This document shows positions 12,547 through 23,188 of a DNA stretch of 64,000 bases, in pieces. Every line of letters begins with the position of its first letter. Position 1 is the stretch's first letter. Both the position numbers and the translations under genes were made by a program. The DNA is taken from the NCBI GenBank assembly GCA_036435485.1, contig CM071596.1, positions 63,599,001 to 63,663,000 of the forward strand, in the 5' to 3' direction. This DNA comes from Saposhnikovia divaricata. Taxonomy: Eukaryota; Streptophyta; Magnoliopsida; Apiales; Apiaceae. Below the pieces are notes generated by a model. The model did no database searches. It saw nothing but the letters and a program-made list of their open reading frames with translations, and was not told where the DNA came from.

Positions 12547-14542
12547 TAGGGCTGCACGACTTTACGGTCTGGACTCGTAAATTAGACCGGACCTGGTGGC
12601 CACGCCCGTCGTCGACGCGCCAAATTGATAATGAATGTTTTGCTCTACTATGTTCGCACTTAACTATAAAATATAGCAAATGTGGCAAGTAGGGATCGAA
12701 CCCAAGGGAATAGCGTTCAATACTAGAGTAATGTAAAATGGTGGAGGGTTTTTAGTTGTTTGTGGTGTTTTATCAAACACCTTGACTACAAGAAATAAAT
12801 TGCTAGAGAAATATGATTATGGAACTTTCAATCATCCAATTTTTCCAACACAACAAGGCACAATGTTTAAATTAACAAGAATAAAGAGATATTTGACCCA
12901 AGGATTATGGAAACTCAAGTTCTTCACCCATACACATATAAGCAAGATTTAATCAACTCTACCTAACCAAGATAATTGGTGAAGCACACAATCACTTATT
13001 TCTCTTCTAAAAACACTAATTTAGTGAAGCACATAAATTAGCTCTCTTGATATAAGCAACCAATAGTGAAGCACTACAAATTTAACCCAATCAAGGAATC
13101 AATCAAAGAGAGGCTAGGACAAACCCAAGGATGAGAAGCTCAACCTAGGTATTTGCACTTGAATTTTGTGGATTTAGGTACACTAAATCTTGTGCTACTA
13201 TAATGAATGCACTAACAATTACGGATTAGCACAAACAATTAGCAATTAAAATTACAAGAAGAGTAAGGTGAAGCAACTTACAATCTCCAAGCAAAATCAT
13301 AAACAATACAACACAAATATTCAAGATAGAGTGAAATAGATCTTACTTAAATGAAATGGGTTTTGATACAAGAGCTCCTCCTTGAGCCAAATATATGAAG
13401 TTAGTTACTCATAATCAATGCTAGATTATGAGTAATTGATGTTTTTCTCTCTACTTGACTAACCCTAATTTGGTTCTTGAGGAGGCTTAGAAAAGAGGCT
13501 ACAATGAGATGAGAAGATAAGATGTGTTAGAAGTAGGTTAAATTTCTTTTAGTACACAGCAGGGGCTGCACAACCTGTTGCACGGCCGTGCAGCAGCCCG
13601 TGAGAAAATCTGTCCATTCTGCACTACTTGTAACACCCTGCACAGCCTGTTGCACGGCCGTGCAGCAGCCCGTGCGAGACAAAATCTTCAAGATTATACA
13701 ATAAAAACCTCCCGGAAACGCGAGCTTGCATCTTCTAACTTCCCTCTTGAATAATCTTTGCTTTCAAGCCCAAAATAATCCATCTTTTCAACCATTAAGC
13801 ATGAGGCACTGAAAGATGAAAAACATAATTAATATCGATAAAACAACATTCGAAACGAACAAAAATGCAAGAGAATAAAAGACAAAATGTGTATAAAATA
13901 CACATTATCACCTGGTCTATCGATCCAAGAACCGGACCAGACCGAATATAACCGATCCGATCCCAGGTCCATAAAATCAAAAAAAATCCGGTTTTCGGTC
14001 CGGTCCGGTCCAAACCCTAAAATATCTTACTGTACCTTGTAACTATATGGACCGGATTTTATGTATATAGTTAATTTTACAATATTTTGTCTTTTAAATT
14101 ATATAGATTAATGATTAAATATTTACACGTAACATATTTTAGTGATCGAAATTGGTAAATAATAAATTTATGAAATAGTTTATATAAACACTATAATATA
14201 AATTATTAAATTTCATATTTCATACTATATATAATTTATAATTACGTTTACAAATTAATGTTACTTTACAAATAATATGACATTTACTTATTTTTAAACT
14301 TAAATTAACTTACCAAGTAATTTAAATATCAACAAAGAATGAAAATTAAATTATAAAAATTAATTTTTTAAAAAAATATTAACTAACCGGTCCATACCGG
14401 TCCGGTTCCGGTCCGGTCCATGTTTTTTCGGTCCGATCCAAGACCGTTTATGACCGGTCCGGTCTCCGGTTCATGAATTCAATAAAATTCGGTTTTCGGT
14501 CCGGTTCGGATTGGTCCAGTTTTGAACCTTTGTGCAGCCCTA
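12547..14542. mobile_element. hAT-type MITE interrupted by a solo LTR
   Basis: The 8-bp direct repeat ATCATGAG (12539-12546 and 14543-14550) flanks terminal inverted repeats TAGGGCTGCAC / GTGCAGCCCTA. An 8-bp TSD with TAGGG-type ends indicates the hAT superfamily. The interior is AT-rich with many CCGGTCCGGTCC-type stretches near both ends. A 1.3-kb LTR is inserted 50 bp inside the left end; without it the MITE is about 680 bp. No transposase is encoded. Confidence 0.9.
12597..13910 (-). mobile_element. Solo LTR of a Ty3-type retrotransposon
   Basis: Flanked by the 5-bp repeat CCTGG (12592-12596 and 13911-13915). Read on the minus strand it starts TGATAATGTG and ends GGCCA, i.e. TG...CA. Most of its length is closely similar to the two LTRs at 27.4-28.6 and 33.5-34.7 kb, but the region next to the LTR 3' end is different. 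It contains paired GC-rich palindromes near 13575-13670 (CACGGCCGTGCAGCAGCCCG). No internal domain is present, so it is a solo LTR left by intra-element recombination. Confidence 0.85.
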
Positions 14543-14615
14543 ATCATGAGAACCATTTTGAAAATTTTTATTATTGACGGATGAGGGTTGGAAGAGGCGT
14601 AAACGTAATTTTGTC

Positions 14616-16788
14616 GACGTAGTATCTTGTTCCATCCCCGTATTTGTTATAGTTTCATGTGACGCTCTCTTCTCTCTCCTGTAACAACACACCGACTCCT
14701 CCTCCTCCGGCGGTGGCTTCTCCACCTGCCGGAGGTTTTAACTTCATTTATTCACTTTCAGTCTTCTCTTTCTAGATCTAAAGCACTCTCTATTTTCGGA
14801 GTTATTGATTTCTTTCATACACTAGCAACTTCACTCTTTGAATTGAAGATTCCGGTATACTCTTTTCCCCCTTCAATTTATCCCATAGGGTTTGGGGTTT
14901 TTAATGAGGTCTCTATGCTAAGTCTGTGTATCGAAATCAACTATTCTTGTTTGAGATGTTTTTTTTATAGATCTAGCTCTTTCTTGTTTTCTTCTTTTAT
15001 TTCAAGATCTCCTCTGCCTCTCCAACTTAGTAGGTACTACAACAACAACAATTTGTAAAACACCCCAGTTGATCTTGTCGGTTTCGAACTCAAACTGTCT
15101 TGGCTGTGCTGGTTTCCGGCTCTACCACTGTTGATGTTGCTGGTTGTTTAAGGAACGAAGTGTTCACTGATTTGGAAGGTTATGAATCAAAACTGAAATC
15201 CTGTTTATCTCTTCTTTGGGCCATTGATCTTGATGTTCCTTTAATTGCGTTCCTCTCTTCACCACATCTGCGTAAGATGCCAGCAGTTCGGTGTTGCGCT
15301 TAAGTGTGAGTGGAGAGTTGATACAGATCTGGCCACTTCCAATGCTAGCAGTGGTCTTGTTTTTGGTGGGCTTGACAGTCAAACATCATCAAGATTTCTC
15401 GGTTTGGTTATTTTGGCCTAGGATTTAATGGGTGCCCGACAAATATTTCAACCATTGCCCACACAGGACATCATCTCGAAGAACTCCACGAACATATTGA
15501 CAATCTCCAAAAAGATGCAGAACAGTTTCGTTAGCTCCATGACAAAGAACGCACCTAGGATCCACATTTTTACCCATGTTTAACAGCCTATCCTTAGTAG
15601 ATAGTCTGTTGTTAAACGCCAACCACATAATGAATGAGCATTTGGGAATTGCTAGAGGTTGCCTAACCACTTCAACTAGCTCAGCTGCTCGGTCACTTCC
15701 ATTCAGATCCGGTTTTGGTGGTTCAAGCTCGAATGGTTTGAGTTTTTCCCCACCTTCATTGGCAACTGGGTGGTCCGTTCACAGGGGTTGTATTGGTACC
15801 GATTGGTCTCCGTCTTGCCGTCTTCCCCACTACTTCTCTGCGCATAATCTTCTCATGCTTCCATGTCGCGACGACGTGTCGCCGGCCTTCGGTGGCGCGT
15901 GCAGGGTTTGTTACAGATTGGGTTTTGTAAGAATGTAGTGTTGGTTTTGGTTGGATGTTGATTGGAGTTTGAAAGGGACTGGGGTTTTTGCTGTGCGTGG
16001 GCTTGGTTTCAAGCGAGCTGAGTTCTTTTCTTGGTGGTGGCATTGATAGGGGCAGCGAGTCAATATCGCATCAGAGGTTTCCGATCGGACGTTCGAGGCC
16101 CGGTCGGATTTTAGGTTGCAGTGATTAGAGTTACTCGCTGATAAATGTTATCACTAGGGGGTGCTTTGGCGAGCTTGGTGTCGGGAGAACAAACGGCAAT
16201 CACCTGTTGACAGAGTATTGTTTGCTGCACGAACAGGGGGCGCATTGTTGGATCATGCTGCCGCGTTTTCGATTCCGACTAGCTTGCCATCCTGATATAA
16301 TTACTTATTTCGGGGTAGTGGCAACTTAGTGAGTCAAATCTGGGCTTCATTCACGGCTTATTAGTTTTGGACGAAGCTGGGGGATCTCTTGGTTTGGGTT
16401 TTTGTGGACACAACTGTCCGGTCTTCTTGAGCTCTATCCTTGACTGTCAAACTACGGTGACGGCGGGCTACCTGTGGTGGCGCGTGTAGTGAAAGTAGTT
16501 TTTGATAACTCTCGAGGATTGGGCCAGTTTGTGTGCTCGAATTTCCCGTAGTGATCTTGATTTCTTCCACTGGCGTTTTTGGTCGGACACGCCTCCTTTC
16601 TCGAGCAGTAGACTTATTCTTGTGCAATGTTTTTTTATTACTCCTTTCTACTTTCTAGGGTACTGTTTTTAACTTATGTGGTCTTGCAGTTTTTCATTGT
16701 ACCACATGTTGGGTTACAAGTTTAATCTTGTAATATTACCAACTCTTCTATATAATTATAAATCAATTGCTTATCAAAAAAAAAAAAT
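14616..16788 (+). mobile_element. Chimeric LINE-type retro-insertion
   Basis: The direct repeat GTAATTTTGTC occurs at 14605-14615 and 16789-16799. The right copy is preceded by an A12 run and a TTATC-type plant L1 3' end. The body has no long frame. A fragment coding for a LINE zf-RVT domain lies on the opposite strand inside it (15425-15670), and other segments look like UTR or shuffled exons. This fits a 5'-inverted (twin-primed) or chimeric non-autonomous insertion. Confidence 0.75.
15425..15670 (-). pseudogene. LINE ORF2 fragment (zf-RVT)
   Basis: An 81-codon open stretch shows the plant L1 zf-RVT signature: PKCSFIMWLAFNNRLSTKDR, then CVLC and H/C ligands in HLFGDC. It is antisense to the poly(A)-bearing insertion that contains it. 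No neighbouring RT or RNase H sequence continues from it, so it is a short relic. Confidence 0.7.
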
Positions 16789-16799
16789 GTAATTTTGTC

Positions 16800-17196
16800 C
16801 AAATTAAATTGTGTTTGTAATTTTGGAAGGGGTAGGCAGTAGGGTTATTAAAAGGATAAAGATGAATGAAATGTCAATTAGCCAAATGGGTCACTAACAA
16901 GCGAAAAAGTAGTAGTAGTAAAAAAACAGCAGCTGTACTGTAAACATAACAAAGATGACTGAGAAAACACGTTGTAGCCAAAATGCACTTGTTTAGTCGG
17001 CACCTCATGACCCACATTTCCTGATTTTTTTTTTATATACACATTTTCTTATTTTCACACATTACAAGGTGGAAACATGAATTTGATACTGGACGGTGAA
17101 CATAATTATGTCAACGAAAATGCTATGGCGAATAAAATTGGCTAAAAAATATTTATCAATTATACTTGCATGTTCTTATTTTAAGACAATGGCGAA
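16800..17196. other. Intergenic
   Basis: AT-rich DNA between the chimeric retro-insertion and the second hAT MITE. I see no gene or repeat structure in it. Confidence 0.5.
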
Positions 17197-17204
17197 ATTA
17201 AAAG

Positions 17205-17750
17205 TAGGGGCATAAACAATTGGAATATGTGGGGATAATAGTATGATTAAATTTGCTCGATTTTGTTGTTACTCGTTCGGATTCGATCTGGAATTGAACT
17301 AAAATTTTAATCCTTTTTACAATTCGAATCGAATTCGAATATAAATATTTGTATTTGATTCAATTCGATTGAATACTGAATTACTCACTTTTGTATATTC
17401 GAATTTGAATTCGTCAAGAATAATCTTAAAAAATTATGAATATTCGAATAATTATTTTAAAAAACTAAAATGTGCTCATGTGTAGAATATTACTTTAATA
17501 GTATACAATTATATATATAATATATATTGTATGCATAATTTACGGATTTTAATCGAATATTTATAAGTTTGAGTATTCTAAAATTATTTGAACTATTATA
17601 TTAAATATGATTGTTCGAGCCGATATTCATTTGAATTGTAAAATAGGATTTAAATTCATTTATTTTTTGTACGAATAAAAATTATATTCATTATTAACGA
17701 GTCAAATTCAAATTCGAATCCGGAATAATCTAGATTCGTTTTTAACCCTA
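17205..17750. mobile_element. hAT-type MITE, GAATTCGAAT-rich
   Basis: An 8-bp direct repeat ATTAAAAG lies at 17197-17204 and 17751-17758. The element starts TAGGG and ends CCCTA. The 546-bp interior is very rich in ATTCGAAT/GAATTCGAAT palindromic words, a common subterminal pattern in hAT MITEs. Non-coding. Confidence 0.82.
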
Positions 17751-18017
17751 ATTAAAAGTTACCCACAACTCTGAACTAGGAAAAAGTTATCACGTAATTT
17801 TGAACGTTGGAAATAATTTTATATTATCTTCTTTTTTTAAAGGAATTTTATATTATCTTTAAGAATTCATTAAAACATGAAACAAAATTGATTCAATTAA
17901 TATTTGATGAGATAACTGAAATAGTAAAAAGGATGAAAAACCAAAATACCCACTAATTAAATCAATCTGCCCAAAATGCCTACCAACACTGGAGGCCGCC
18001 TTTTTTACCCACGGACC

Positions 18018-18150
18018 ACGCATGTCCGATATGCGTATACGCATGTAAGATATGCATGATCTTCACAAAATGGAAGTTAGCTGCTATATGCGTATATGAG
18101 ATACGCATGTTTAGAATGCGTGACACGAGACACGCAACTGAGAAATGCGC
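18018..18150. repeat. Cluster of 19-bp dyads, locus A
   Basis: Four units of two 6-bp arms around a 7-bp core: 18018-18036 (ACGCAT-gtccgat-ATGCGT), 18039-18057 (right arm ATGCAT), 18103-18121 (core gtttaga) and 18132-18150 (ACGCAA-ctgagaa-ATGCGC). The flanks contain phrases of the kind AAAATACCCAC / GTATTTTGG also found around the other two loci. Confidence 0.75.
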
Positions 18151-20101
18151 ATCCCATGTATTGTTCATCGTCTTCACAGATGCGAACGGGAGATGATTTT
18201 TAAGGTGAAAAAACTCGAAATCCGATCAGTCTTCGTTCACTACCATAGAGGCATTTTCCCATAGCATAGTATACACCAATCGACTCGTAATGAAATCCTC
18301 TACAATCCTACACCAACGTTTTTTAATTTATTTTGCCAAATTTTGAAAGCCCCAAACCAATCCTAATTTCGATTTTCATGTCCGATTCATTTTCTTTTGC
18401 CGGATTTTGGGCAATTAGACTCCAAAAGTGGTGTATTTTGGTCATTTTTCTAGTAAAAACTCATTTATTATTATTCTAAGATCGTGTATTCGATTCTCAC
18501 TAATCCTGAAATTTATTAAAATATATATTTATTTATAAGATATTTAAGCTTAATTATTTTAAAAAAGGAACTTCTGACAGCGTTACACCTTGACCTTACA
18601 ATGTGAATCTAAGAATTTACCATGAATTTCAAAATTCAAAAAATGAACCCAACATTTTACTAGTAGGAATTTGACCTTAGGAGGGGACTTGAAGAACAAT
18701 AAATAATAATGGAGGCTATCTACAAAGTGAATGGACGGAATTAAATTACGTAATTGTGAATCTAAAAGGTGTCATTTTCACATTTCCCAGTTGCACAGGT
18801 ATGTTTAATTATTTCAAACTTCAACTACCACTTGGAGTGAAAACTCAGTTTTAGTGAGGGTAGTGCCTAACAGTAACGAACCCGTCATTGTAATAAACCC
18901 CTTTTGGTGGAACGCTTTTTATAACCATGGGCGTTGTATTTTATTTTATTTTTTATGAAAAAGAAATATTTTAATTTTCTTTTTGAAAATTTAGTATCCG
19001 GACCAATTTTCGTGCATCTTGACTAATCTGAAAATTTGGTAGCAAATTCGTATCAACCAAGTATGACAACCTATTTACTTTGGTACCTTTCAATAAAATT
19101 AAACTAATGATTAATGATCTTTGAGGTGTTAACTGTTAAGTTCCTAAATAACGTTCACTCCATAGTGAGTTTGTTTTTGTTCACTTGGGGTAATACGAAG
19201 AACAAGCTATATAAATGTACTGTGTAATTGTGTCATAAATTTTAAATTTGATTTCTTTTTTAATATATTTACTTTAAATAATGGTGTTGGTTGTTTTTGC
19301 TCTCTACTGCTTATTGAAGATGCACGAGTTGACAGCAGTGCAGTCAGCAGGGGTAGTATCATTATCCCAAATTTTAAATTCCATACAACAATTTTCCAAA
19401 ACAAAGTACGAAAAACCAGATTTCATAAAAAAGGTAAAAAATAAGTACGAGAAACCTTAACATTGGCTCAACCGCTGATAACAAATTGGCTAATTCCACA
19501 TTTATATTATATTATTCGTTTCGAGTCAAAATTACACGGATTTGTTGATATTATTTGTTTTGGATCAAATTGCAAGAATTTATTTTTGTGCATATCTTAA
19601 ATGACCTCATATTATTCAAATTGTTTCAAATGTTTATATTTAGAATAATTCTTTTCTATATTGACGATACGAGACTTGGATCGATACCCATCCTACAATA
19701 TTCTCTCAATCCAAGAATCGCCAATCTTGTGACCCTTACACTACCATTAGTGGTTCCTCATCTTGTAAGACACGTCATTCGATCACTTAGGAATAATTTC
19801 GACATAAATCGTCCAAAATCTCTAACCGTAATTTTGGAGAGTCTCCAACTCCACACAACTTGTAATCTATAATTTCAGAATCAATTTATTAATTTCAGAA
19901 TCAATTTATTAACCTGATTCTGATAGTATTTGTTGGTTCGCGAACATACCCTAACTCCAAATTAATATAATATTACAAACTATTTTTGAGCACATTCCAA
20001 AAGGATTTCATATTATTAGAATTGTTTTGACCGTATATTTAGGATAAATATTCTTTAGAATGCAACTTGGGTTGACAATCATTTTACAATATTCTCAATA
20101 T

Positions 20102-20187
20102 GGGCTGCTAAGCCTTCATCGAAACTAAAGGCCCAACAGAAATAGGGCTGCTAAGCCTTCATCGGAACTAAAGGCCCAACAGAAATA
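20102..20187. repeat. 43-bp tandem duplication
   Basis: The unit beginning GGGCTGCTAAGCCTTCATCG occurs at 20102 and again at 20145 with a single substitution, so the duplication is recent. Confidence 0.9.
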
Positions 20188-20335
20188 AAGAAGCATCCAA
20201 AAAGTAAAACAAACTATACATTTTGTGTGATTAACGAGAACCGGAAATTCGTACCACGTAATGTTTACAATGAGGTTCTTTGGCATTGCTTAAAATAAGT
20301 TATTTTTAATTTAATGGAAGTATCAATCATCAATA

Positions 20336-23188
20336 TCAATATATATATATAAAGGAGGATAGCGGGAGTTTAGGTGGCGCTTTAAGATCGTCTCAATCTA
20401 TTTTTCTAATTTTCTAGAATTTTAAACATTAATAAATATAAAAATATCAATTAACATATTAGAAGTAGAATATGTGTTCGAATTTGTAAAGAAGAAGAGT
20501 TCGAATTTATAGGGAAGACATATGATTAGGAGTTCTATTGGAAGTATAATAAGTATTTATAAGGCATACGAATAAAAGTTCTATTGGAAGTAGAATAGGA
20601 GTTCGAATTTATAGAGAATAAGAGTTCAAATTTATAGAAAAAATATATAAATAAACGTTCTACTAGAAGTAGAATAGGTGTTTGAATATATAGACCAGAC
20701 ATATAGGAGTTTAGGTGGCGCTTTAAGATCGTCTCAATCTATTTTTTTAATTTTCTAAAATTTTAGAAGTTTAGAATTTTAAACACTAATAAAAATAAAA
20801 ATATCATTTAACATATCGATTTCACATTTGTTTTAAACATCTAAAATTATAAATTTGAATTTGTAGAGAAAGAGAACTCAAATAATACTTGATTAAGAAA
20901 TTATATTATTATATAAATCAATCTTAACGTATTGTGTCTTCAGTTTTATTTTAGTATTTTCTTATTTCAAAATTTCTCTATTGTGTTGTTTTTCTGCCGA
21001 TTATTTGTACATAATTGATTTCATGTACATCCACTATTATAGATTTGTAACATTACTGTTATTTTATGGTTTTTAGTTTACTACATGATCAGGAGATTTG
21101 GACATCACTAATTCACCATAGTGTTGTTCGGGGCTTTGGACTGAAACAATAGTGTGGCACAAACAAATATTCAAGAAAAATTCGTAAGGTTAATTATTTC
21201 CCAACTCTTTTACATTCCTCCAAATTTTATTTATTTCATGATGGATTATATTTTTTTTCATCTTTTGGGATTGATACTTTGTTTATATTTTCTGCTCATC
21301 ATATTGACGTATGTATCCAAAATTTCTAAAAGTTCTATTTCCATTCTATTTTTAATTTATAGGAAACACATATGATTAGAAGTAGAATAAGTATTTATAA
21401 GATATATGATTAAAAATTCTATAGGAAGTAGAATAGGAGTTCGAACTTATAGAGAATAAGAGTTCGAATTTATAGAAAAAACATATAAATAAAAGTTATA
21501 TTAGAATTATAATAGGTGTTTGAATATATAGAGCATACATATAATTAAATATTTTATAGAAAGTACGATCTTCTTATGATAGCGGGAGTTTAGGTGGCGC
21601 TCTAAGATCGTCTCAATCTATTTTTCTAATTTTCTAGAATTTTAGAATTTTAAACACTAATAAATATAAAAATTTCAATTAGCATATTAGAAGTAGAATA
21701 TGTGTTCGAATTTATAAAGAAGAAGAGTTCGAATTTATAGGGAAGACATATGATTAGAAGTTCTATTGGAAGTATAATAAGTATTTATAAGGCATACGAA
21801 TAAAAGTTCTATTAGAAGTAGAATAGGAGTTCGAATTTATAGAGAATAAGAGTTCAAATTTATAGAAAAAATATATAAATAAACGTTCTACTAGAAGTAG
21901 AATAGGTGTTTGAATATATAGAGCAGACATATAATTAAATATTTTATAAAAAGCACGATCTTCTTAAATTATATATTTTTTATATAAGTTAATTATACTT
22001 ATATTAGGAAAATTTATTCATAAAACCAATACTATTGTCATAAAAAAAGTCACCGTATTTAAAAAGAAAAGAATTGATGTGTTAACATAATTAAAGAACA
22101 ATCTCATGCAAGAATCCTAAATAAATACAGGAGTATCTATAATATAAAGAGAAAATAAGATGTGTTTTCATTTTCTAAAACTCCAAAAAATTTAGAAAGT
22201 CTAGAGAAAGTATAAATTGGAATTCACTCTATTTTTTAGGTTTTTGATTTTAAGAAAAAAAATTGTTATGTAAGATAAGTATCATCAATAATATGTAATG
22301 AAGTTGGAATTTCGATCCCAAACGAGAGCGGCTCGAAACATGTTTAACGGGAAGACAGCTCACTATAAAAGATTGTACTAGCTATTAAAATAACATATTG
22401 ATGTTATAAATTTTATTTTATTTTTAGGATTTAATTTTTATGGATAAACATTATCATACAAATAATATATGTAAAAGTTAGGTTTTTGGTCTTAACGAGA
22501 GAGCGGATCAATAGTAATAACCGTGTTTAACAAGAAAGCGGTTCATTAAATATGACCGTATAAAAAGTGTTTAAATATATAATACATAAAATAAAATGTT
22601 TTATTGGAAGTAGAATACGAGGACGGTGGAGACGTCATATACGATTTTTTTAAAACTATACATCTTTTTTCCTAAAAATCCTTTATTTTAACTTTTTTAT
22701 ACAAAATTATCTATAATATACAGAAAATATAAGATGTATTTTCATCTTTTAAAACTCCATAAATATTAGAAAGTTTAAATAATATAAAAATTAGAATTTA
22801 CTCTCTTTATATAGTGAAGTTAGAATTTCGGTTTCAAATAAGAGCGGCTCGAAACGTATTTAACGGGAAGACGGCTCGCTAGAAAAGATTGTATTAGCTA
22901 TTAGAATTTTATACTGTAGTCATAAATTTATTTTATTTTTACGGTTCGATTTTATGGATAAAAAATATTATATAAGTCTTTATAATATATGTTAAAAAGT
23001 TGAGATTTCGGTTTTAACGAGAGAGCGGCTCAATCGAAAGAATCGTATTTAACAAGAAATTGATTCATTAGAGAAGATTATTTAATTATTAAAATTTAAT
23101 ATTAATATTATAATATAACGTAAATGTATTGAATTTTTTTAAAAATAAAAATTGTAACGCCGCCGCGAAGCGCGGCTTTATCAACTAG
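20336..23188 (+). mobile_element. Non-autonomous Helitron (copy 1 of a tandem pair)
   Basis: Begins TCAATATATATATATAAAGG after an A. Ends with the hairpin GCCGCG-AAG-CGCGGC (23162-23176), TTTATCAA and CTAG (23185-23188) before a T. No Rep/helicase is encoded. The 5' motif GTTTAGGTGGCGCT recurs inside at about 20707 and 21591, so the element carries internal duplications of its own 5' part. The 3' half is built of repeated blocks around AACGAGAGAGCGG. Confidence 0.8.

Larger units (their letters stand above)
17759..20335. other. Intergenic region with small repeats
   Basis: No gene is supported. It contains a cluster of 19-bp dyads (18018-18150), a 20-bp tandem duplication (19871-19910), a 43-bp tandem duplication (20102-20187) and two diverged copies of a longer segment (about 19.5-19.74 and 19.96-20.1 kb). 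Confidence 0.5.

Noticed and set aside
15100..16627. Short frames in the chimeric retro-insertion as host exons
   Set aside because: Apart from the antisense zf-RVT piece, none contains a family signature, and the TSD plus poly(A) explain the whole segment as one retro-insertion.
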